DNA of 64,000 nucleotides, taken from positions 248,001 to 312,000 of the forward strand of contig NZ_QANL01000004.1 in assembly GCF_003067705.1 (NCBI RefSeq), given 5' to 3'. The translations under genes and the position numbers were made by a program. Every line of letters starts with the position of its first letter. Positions within the stretch are counted from its first letter, which is position 1. Shown piece after piece: positions 57,292 through 64,000 of the stretch. Source of the stretch: Planctomonas deserti. GTDB lineage: Bacteria; Actinomycetota; Actinomycetes; Actinomycetales; Microbacteriaceae. The notes beneath the pieces were generated by a model. That model was not told the DNA's origin. It worked only from the letters and a program-made list of their open reading frames with translations, and made no database searches.

Positions 57292-58996
57292 CACCACCAC
57301 CACCGTCGCTGATACCACCGCCACTATCGCCCCTGCCCTGCGGCTCGACGGCGTCTCGCTCGACTACCGGCTCGGCCGGAAGCGGGTGCGCGCGCTGGAC
57401 GACGTGTCCTTCTCGATCGGCCAGGGCGAGATCGTCGCGCTCGTGGGCGAGTCGGGCTCCGGCAAGACCACCATCGCCGGCGCCGTGACGGGCCTCCTGC
57501 CGCGGAGCGCCGCGATCACGGCCGGCAGCATCACCGTGGACGGCACGGACGTCACGCGCCTCTCGGAGTCGCGCTGGAGCAGGATCCGCGGCCGCACGGT
57601 CGGCCTGATCCCGCAGGATCCCGGCGCGAGCCTCACCCCGGTGCTCACCATCGGCGACCAGGTGGCCGAGATCTTCGCGATCCGCGGCGAGCGCCTCGGA
57701 CGCGCCGAGCGGCGCGCCCGCGCCATCGAGCTTCTGGAGGTCGCGGAGGTCAGCCGCGCCGCGGACCGCCTCACCCAGTACCCGCACGAGCTCTCGGGCG
57801 GCCTGAAGCAGCGCATCCTGATCGCGATCGCCTTCGGTCTGAACCCCGCGCTCCTGGTCGCGGACGAGCCGACGTCGGCCCTCGACGTGACCGTGCAGAA
57901 GCAGATCCTGCGCGTCTTCGACCGGCTCGCCCGGGAGCACGGGTCGAGCGTGCTCTTCGTCACGCACGACCTCGCCCTCGCCACCGACCACGCGTCCCGC
58001 GCACTCGTGCTGCAGCGCGGCCGCCTGGTCGACGACGCGCAGGTCGCCGAGATCGTCGACACGGCCCGGGTCGGCTACACCCGCGAGCTCATCGCGCACG
58101 CCCGCGCGACGCAGTCCGCGCTCCCGCCGGAGGATCCCGCTCCCGCAGCCGATGCAACCGGCACCGGGGCCGCGGTCCCCGCGCTCGAGGTGCGCGCCCT
58201 GACCAAGTCGTTCGCCGGCCGCCGCGGGGCGAACGCGACCCTCGCGGTCGACGACGTCTCGTTCACCCTGCCCGCGGGCCGCACCCTCGCTCTTGTCGGC
58301 GAGTCCGGCTCGGGCAAGTCGACGACGGCGCGCATGATCCTCCGTCTCGTCGATCCCACTTCCGGCGAGATCCGGCTGGACGGCCGGGACGTGACCGCCG
58401 TCTCCGGGCGCGACCGGCTGGCGCTCTGGCGCAGGGTGCAGCTGGTGTACCAGAACCCGGACTCTGCGCTCGACCCGCGGTGGACGGTGGGGCGCATCGT
58501 GGCGGAGCCGCTCGCGGCCATGGGGCTCTACCCGGTGACCGAGCGCCGGGCGCGGGTGCAGGAGCTGCTCGACGCCGTCGCCCTTCCCGAGGGCACCATC
58601 GACAAGCGCCCCGGGGAGCTGTCCGGCGGCCAGCGCCAGCGCGTGGCGATCGCGCGCTCCCTCGCGCCGAACAGCTCTGTCGTGGTGCTCGACGAGGCGC
58701 TCAGCGCGCTCGACGTCATCACCCAGGAGCGCGTGCTCCAGCTGATCGAGAGCCTGCAGCGCCAGTTCGGGGTCTCCTACCTCTTCATCTCGCACGACCT
58801 CTCCACCGTGCGCAGGCTCGCCCACCACGTGGTCGTCCTGCGCGCCGGCCGGGTCGTCGAGCAGGGCAGCGCGCGCGAGATCTTCGAGGCGCCCCGCACC
58901 GACTACGTCCGCGAACTGCTGGACGCCATTCCCGGACACCGGCTCATCGCCGGCGCCGCGCAGACCGCAACGACAGAGGGAGCATCACGACGATGA
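57284..58996 (+). CDS. ABC transporter ATP-binding protein, two ATPase domains fused
   Basis: This 570-residue ATPase carries both nucleotide-binding domains of a DppD/DppF-type transporter in one chain. Domain 1 has Walker A GESGSGKT (near 56), signature [10 protein letters not shown] and Walker [13 protein letters not shown]. Domain 2 has GESGSGKS (near 344), signature [10 protein letters not shown] and [12 protein letters not shown]. The GTG start overlaps the preceding permease, and the stop overlaps the next gene as ATGA. A linker of about 30 residues rich in Ala and Pro joins the domains. Confidence 0.94.
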   Translation: MPDTTTTVADTTATIAPALRLDGVSLDYRLGRKRVRALDDVSFSIGQGEIVALVGESGSGKTTIAGAVTGLLPRSAAITAGSITVDGTDVTRLSESRWSRIRGRTVGLIPQDPGASLTPVLTIGDQVAEIFAIRGERLGRAERRARAIELLEVAEVSRAADRLTQYPHELSGGLKQRILIAIAFGLNPALLVADEPTSALDVTVQKQILRVFDRLAREHGSSVLFVTHDLALATDHASRALVLQRGRLVDDAQVAEIVDTARVGYTRELIAHARATQSALPPEDPAPAADATGTGAAVPALEVRALTKSFAGRRGANATLAVDDVSFTLPAGRTLALVGESGSGKSTTARMILRLVDPTSGEIRLDGRDVTAVSGRDRLALWRRVQLVYQNPDSALDPRWTVGRIVAEPLAAMGLYPVTERRARVQELLDAVALPEGTIDKRPGELSGGQRQRVAIARSLAPNSSVVVLDEALSALDVITQERVLQLIESLQRQFGVSYLFISHDLSTVRRLAHHVVVLRAGRVVEQGSAREIFEAPRTDYVRELLDAIPGHRLIAGAAQTATTEGASRR

Positions 58997-60423
58997 CAGC
59001 CGGTTCCGACGACCTCCGCGATCGAGGGCGGGAGCGGCGTCCGCTGCGCCTCTCCGCGTTCGTCATGAACACGAACTCCCACATCCAGCACGGCCTGTGG
59101 CGCCACCCGGATGCCCGGCAGCACGAGTTCACGTCGCTCCGCCTCTGGACCGACCTCGCCCGCACGCTTGAGCGCGGGAGGTTCGACGCCATCTTCTTCG
59201 CCGACGTGCTCGGCCTGTACGGACCGGCGCGGGGCGACTACACGGTGAACGCGCGGGAGGGGCTCCAGTTCCCGAGCAACGACCCGTCGGTGCTGCTCGG
59301 CGCGCTCGCCGCCGTCACCGAGCACCTCGGCCTCGTGTTCACCTCCTCGGTGCTGCAGGCGCACCCCTTCGAGTTCGCGCGGCGGGTCTCGACCCTCGAC
59401 CACCTCTCCGGCGGCAGGGTCGGTTGGAACGTCGTCACGAGCGCGCAGGAGAGCGCCGCGCGCAACTTCGGCGCCGACGGTCTCGAGGAGCACGACGAGC
59501 GCTACCGCTGGGCCGAGGAGTACCTCAAGGTCGTCTACAAGCTGTGGGAAGGGTCCTGGGACGACGACGCGCTCGTCGTGGACAAGGCCCTCGGCCACCG
59601 CGAGGACGCCGTCTACGCCGACGCGCGGGGCATCCACCGCATCGACCACGTCGGTCCGCGCTACCGGGTGGCCGGCCCGCACCAGAGTCCCCCGTCGCCG
59701 CAGCGCACGCCCGTGATCTTCCAGGCCGGATCGTCGCCCGCCGGGAGCGCCTTCGCGGCCCGGCACGCGGAGGGCCAGTTCATCCTCACGTCCGGCCTCG
59801 ACAAGACCCGCGCGCTCATCGAGGAGACCCGGGCGAAGGTGGCGGGCACCGGCCGCGACCCGGCCGACCTCGCCTTCTTCCTCGGGCAGGCGTTCGTCGT
59901 GGGCGGCACGGAGCACGAGGCACGGCGCAAGGAGGCCGAGCTGGACGAGTACCTGTCCAGCGACGGCTTCCTCCTGCACAGCAATCTCGCCTTCGACCCC
60001 GAGACCGGCGAGCCGCTCGACCCCGACACCCCCCTCTCCGAGCTCTCCACGAAGACCAACGTGAGCCACCTGCGCTGGATGCGCGAGCTGTCGCCCGACC
60101 CCGATCCCCGGGTGCGCGACCTCGCGACCCTCGCCGCCCGGCTGCGCGGCCGGGTGGTCGGCACGCCGGAGCAGATCGCCGACCGTCTCGCCGAGTGGCG
60201 GGACGCCGGCGTCGACGGCATCAACGTCATGAACTGGGTGCTCCCCGGCAGCTTCGAGGAGTTCGTCGACGAGGTGGTCCCCGTGCTGCAGGACCGCGGT
60301 CTCGCCCAGCGCGAGTACACGCCGGGAACTCTGCGCCGGAAGCTGTTCGGCCGGGACCTGCTGCCCGACGAGCACCCCGCGCGCTCCTTCCACAACGCCT
60401 TCCGCGAGGTGGTGGCCAGATGA
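58993..60423 (+). CDS. NtaA/SnaA/DszA-type FMN-dependent monooxygenase
   Basis: This 476-residue enzyme of the bacterial luciferase-like superfamily probably uses reduced FMN to oxidise a sulfur- or nitrogen-containing substrate. It has LSAFVMNTNSHIQHGLWRH, the SNDPSVLLGALAAVTEHLGL, SSVLQAHPFEFARRVSTLDH and GRVGWNVVTSAQESAARNFG motifs of the NtaA/DmoA group. A late RGRVVGTPEQIADRLAEW follows. In known relatives these enzymes cleave sulfones or sulfonates or oxidise nitrilotriacetate. The substrate here is unknown. No flavin reductase gene lies in the operon. Confidence 0.93.
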   Translation: MTAGSDDLRDRGRERRPLRLSAFVMNTNSHIQHGLWRHPDARQHEFTSLRLWTDLARTLERGRFDAIFFADVLGLYGPARGDYTVNAREGLQFPSNDPSVLLGALAAVTEHLGLVFTSSVLQAHPFEFARRVSTLDHLSGGRVGWNVVTSAQESAARNFGADGLEEHDERYRWAEEYLKVVYKLWEGSWDDDALVVDKALGHREDAVYADARGIHRIDHVGPRYRVAGPHQSPPSPQRTPVIFQAGSSPAGSAFAARHAEGQFILTSGLDKTRALIEETRAKVAGTGRDPADLAFFLGQAFVVGGTEHEARRKEAELDEYLSSDGFLLHSNLAFDPETGEPLDPDTPLSELSTKTNVSHLRWMRELSPDPDPRVRDLATLAARLRGRVVGTPEQIADRLAEWRDAGVDGINVMNWVLPGSFEEFVDEVVPVLQDRGLAQREYTPGTLRRKLFGRDLLPDEHPARSFHNAFREVVAR

Positions 60424-61625
60424 GCCTCGATCCCCGGACCCTCGACAGATTCCGCGCGGTGATCGCCGAGGTCGGCAGGGACGCGGTCCTGCGCGAGCGC
60501 GACCGGCGGCTGCTCCACCCGGAGATCGCCGCCCTCGTGGGCTCCGGCTTCACCGCGATGCGGGTGCCGACGGACCTGGGCGGTGCGGGCGCGACGCTCC
60601 CCGAGCTGTTCGACCTGCTCATCGAGCTCGCCGCCGCCGACCCGAACCTGCCCCAGGCGCTGCGCGGCCACTTCGCGCTGGTCGAGCGGTTCCTCGTCGG
60701 CGGGACGGATCGTGACCGGGAGTGGCTCCGGCGGGCGACCGACGGGGCCGTCTTCGGCAACGCGCAGGCCGAGAAGGGGTCGACGACCACGACGGACGCG
60801 CGCCTCCGCCGGGTCGACGGCTCCTGGCGGCTCTCGGGCCGCAAGTTCTACACGACGGGCACGCTGTACGCCGACTACACCTGGACGGGCGCGCTCGACG
60901 AGTCCGGCGAGCGCTACGGCGCCGTCGTGCCGACCGCCGCCGACGGCGTCGAGGTGCACGACGACTGGACGGGGTTCGGTCAGCGGCTCACGGCCAGCGG
61001 CACCACCGTGTTCACCGACGTCGAGCTCGCCGACGAGAACGTGTACCGCATCCGCCAGGAGCCCGACTGGTACACCCTCGACTTCCGGCTGCTGCTGCAC
61101 CTGCTCCTGCAGGCGACGATGGCCGGCATCGGCGTCACCGCCCTCGACGAGACGGTGGCCTTCGTGCGCGGGCGGTCACGCTCCTTCGGCATCGCCGGCG
61201 AGAGCGCGCCACGGCACGACCCCCGGGTGCAGACCGTCGTCGGTGAGCTCGCCAGCAGGGTCACCGCCGTGCAGGCGCTCGTGCGCGACGTCGCGCGGGA
61301 CTACGCCGAGGTGCGCGACCGGGCGCACGCCGACGAGGGTGAGCGCACGGCCGACTACGTGCGCCTCCAGGTGCGCCAGTTCCAGGCCCAGCAGATCGCC
61401 GTCGCTGACATCCTCGCCGTCACGTCGCGGCTCTTCGAGGTGGGCGGCGCCTCCGCCGTGCTCAGCGAGGCGGGCTTCGACCGGCACTGGCGCAATGCCA
61501 GGACGATCGCGTCGCACAACCCCGCGATCTTCCGCCAGGCCGCGATCGGCGACTACCTGCTGAACGGCACCGAGCCGGAGACCGACTTCCGCGCCGTCGA
61601 GTCGAGCGACCTCGTTCGCGCCTGA
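60420..61625 (+). CDS. Acyl-CoA dehydrogenase-fold flavoprotein (DszC-like monooxygenase)
   Basis: This 401-residue flavoprotein has the fold of acyl-CoA dehydrogenases but most resembles DszC/SfnC-type flavin monooxygenases. It has an N-terminal helical domain, middle strands with FGNAQAEKGSTTTTDARLRR and GRKFYTTGTLYADYTW, and helices with RQFQAQQIAVADILAVTSRLFEVGGASAVL. It lacks a clear dehydrogenase Glu base where I would expect it, consistent with a monooxygenase. The ATG overlaps the previous stop (ATGA). Last gene of the operon. Confidence 0.88.
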   Translation: MSLDPRTLDRFRAVIAEVGRDAVLRERDRRLLHPEIAALVGSGFTAMRVPTDLGGAGATLPELFDLLIELAAADPNLPQALRGHFALVERFLVGGTDRDREWLRRATDGAVFGNAQAEKGSTTTTDARLRRVDGSWRLSGRKFYTTGTLYADYTWTGALDESGERYGAVVPTAADGVEVHDDWTGFGQRLTASGTTVFTDVELADENVYRIRQEPDWYTLDFRLLLHLLLQATMAGIGVTALDETVAFVRGRSRSFGIAGESAPRHDPRVQTVVGELASRVTAVQALVRDVARDYAEVRDRAHADEGERTADYVRLQVRQFQAQQIAVADILAVTSRLFEVGGASAVLSEAGFDRHWRNARTIASHNPAIFRQAAIGDYLLNGTEPETDFRAVESSDLVRA

Positions 61626-61639
61626 CACCCGCCGCACGC

Positions 61640-61678
61640 GGCGGAGGCCGGGACAGCAGCGCTGTCCCGGCCTCCGCC
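61640..61678. terminator. Strong bidirectional terminator
   Basis: Perfect 18-base arms (61640-61657 and 61661-61678) enclose a three-base loop between the flavoprotein gene and the convergent acnA. Confidence 0.85.
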
Positions 61679-61697
61679 GTCGTGCGGGAACCGATCG

Positions 61698-64000
<2,303 letters not shown>

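Noticed and set aside
57161-58939. 592-residue minus-strand frame across the ABC ATPase
   Set aside because: Antisense of a gene with complete Walker and signature motifs; no domain of its own.

Overview
The window is about 64 kb of high-GC DNA, with strongly GC-biased third codon positions and frequent GTG and some TTG starts. It reads as a chromosomal segment of an actinobacterium, most likely of the family Microbacteriaceae. Supporting features are the gene order thrS-HIT-pdxST-yebC-ruvCAB-yajC-secDF-rel, the order rarA, rpsD, DUF948, alaS, ruvX, mltG, the DUF3000-RNase D pair, and the DUF5997/LysR-like divergent pair. I see no insertion sequence, phage gene, CRISPR array or rRNA. The genus cannot be decided from what is visible.

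Region 1 (1-24.7 kb) is mostly housekeeping. On the minus strand it holds mltG (cut by the window edge, apparently starting at a CTG codon), ruvX, alaS, a small protein, a DUF948 protein, rpsD and rarA. A short plus-strand island carries a membrane-anchored cyclophilin, a DUF349 protein and a hypothetical protein. The rest is a long minus-strand block running thrS to rel: threonyl-tRNA synthetase, PLP synthase, Holliday-junction resolution, Sec translocon accessory proteins and (p)ppGpp metabolism. Many of its junctions are short stop/start overlaps.

Region 2 (24.7-38.4 kb) is more accessory. It has a LysR-type effector-domain protein diverging from DUF5997, then a methyltransferase gene flanked by two copies of a 27-7-27 nt palindromic repeat and other tandem repeats. 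Next come a 40-residue membrane microprotein, a lipoprotein and a tRNA cluster (Val-GAC, Cys, Gly on minus; Val-CAC on plus). A regulatory block follows: a SARP/BTAD regulator, a LuxR-type response regulator behind a near-consensus promoter, and its overlapping histidine kinase. Then come a 51-residue protein with an internal repeat, an EI24 membrane protein, an ammonium transporter with GlnR-like sites upstream, zapE, a sulfurtransferase/SufE pair and a reductase.

Region 3 (38.4-53.6 kb) starts with a 1571-residue secreted mosaic protein (propeller-like, FN3-like, LamG, four PKD domains). One of its PKD domains is duplicated almost exactly at the DNA level. After it come an alpha/beta hydrolase, DUF3000, RNase D, the fatty-acid beta-oxidation pair fadA-fadB, two oxidoreductases and dxs.

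Region 4 (53.8-64 kb) is a compact six-gene operon: a lipoprotein substrate-binding protein, two permeases, a double ATPase, an NtaA/DszA-type FMN monooxygenase and a DszC-like acyl-CoA-dehydrogenase-fold flavoprotein. It looks like an uptake-plus-desulfurization (or N-oxygenation) pathway for an unidentified compound and is the best candidate for an undescribed system here. The window ends inside aconitase (acnA).
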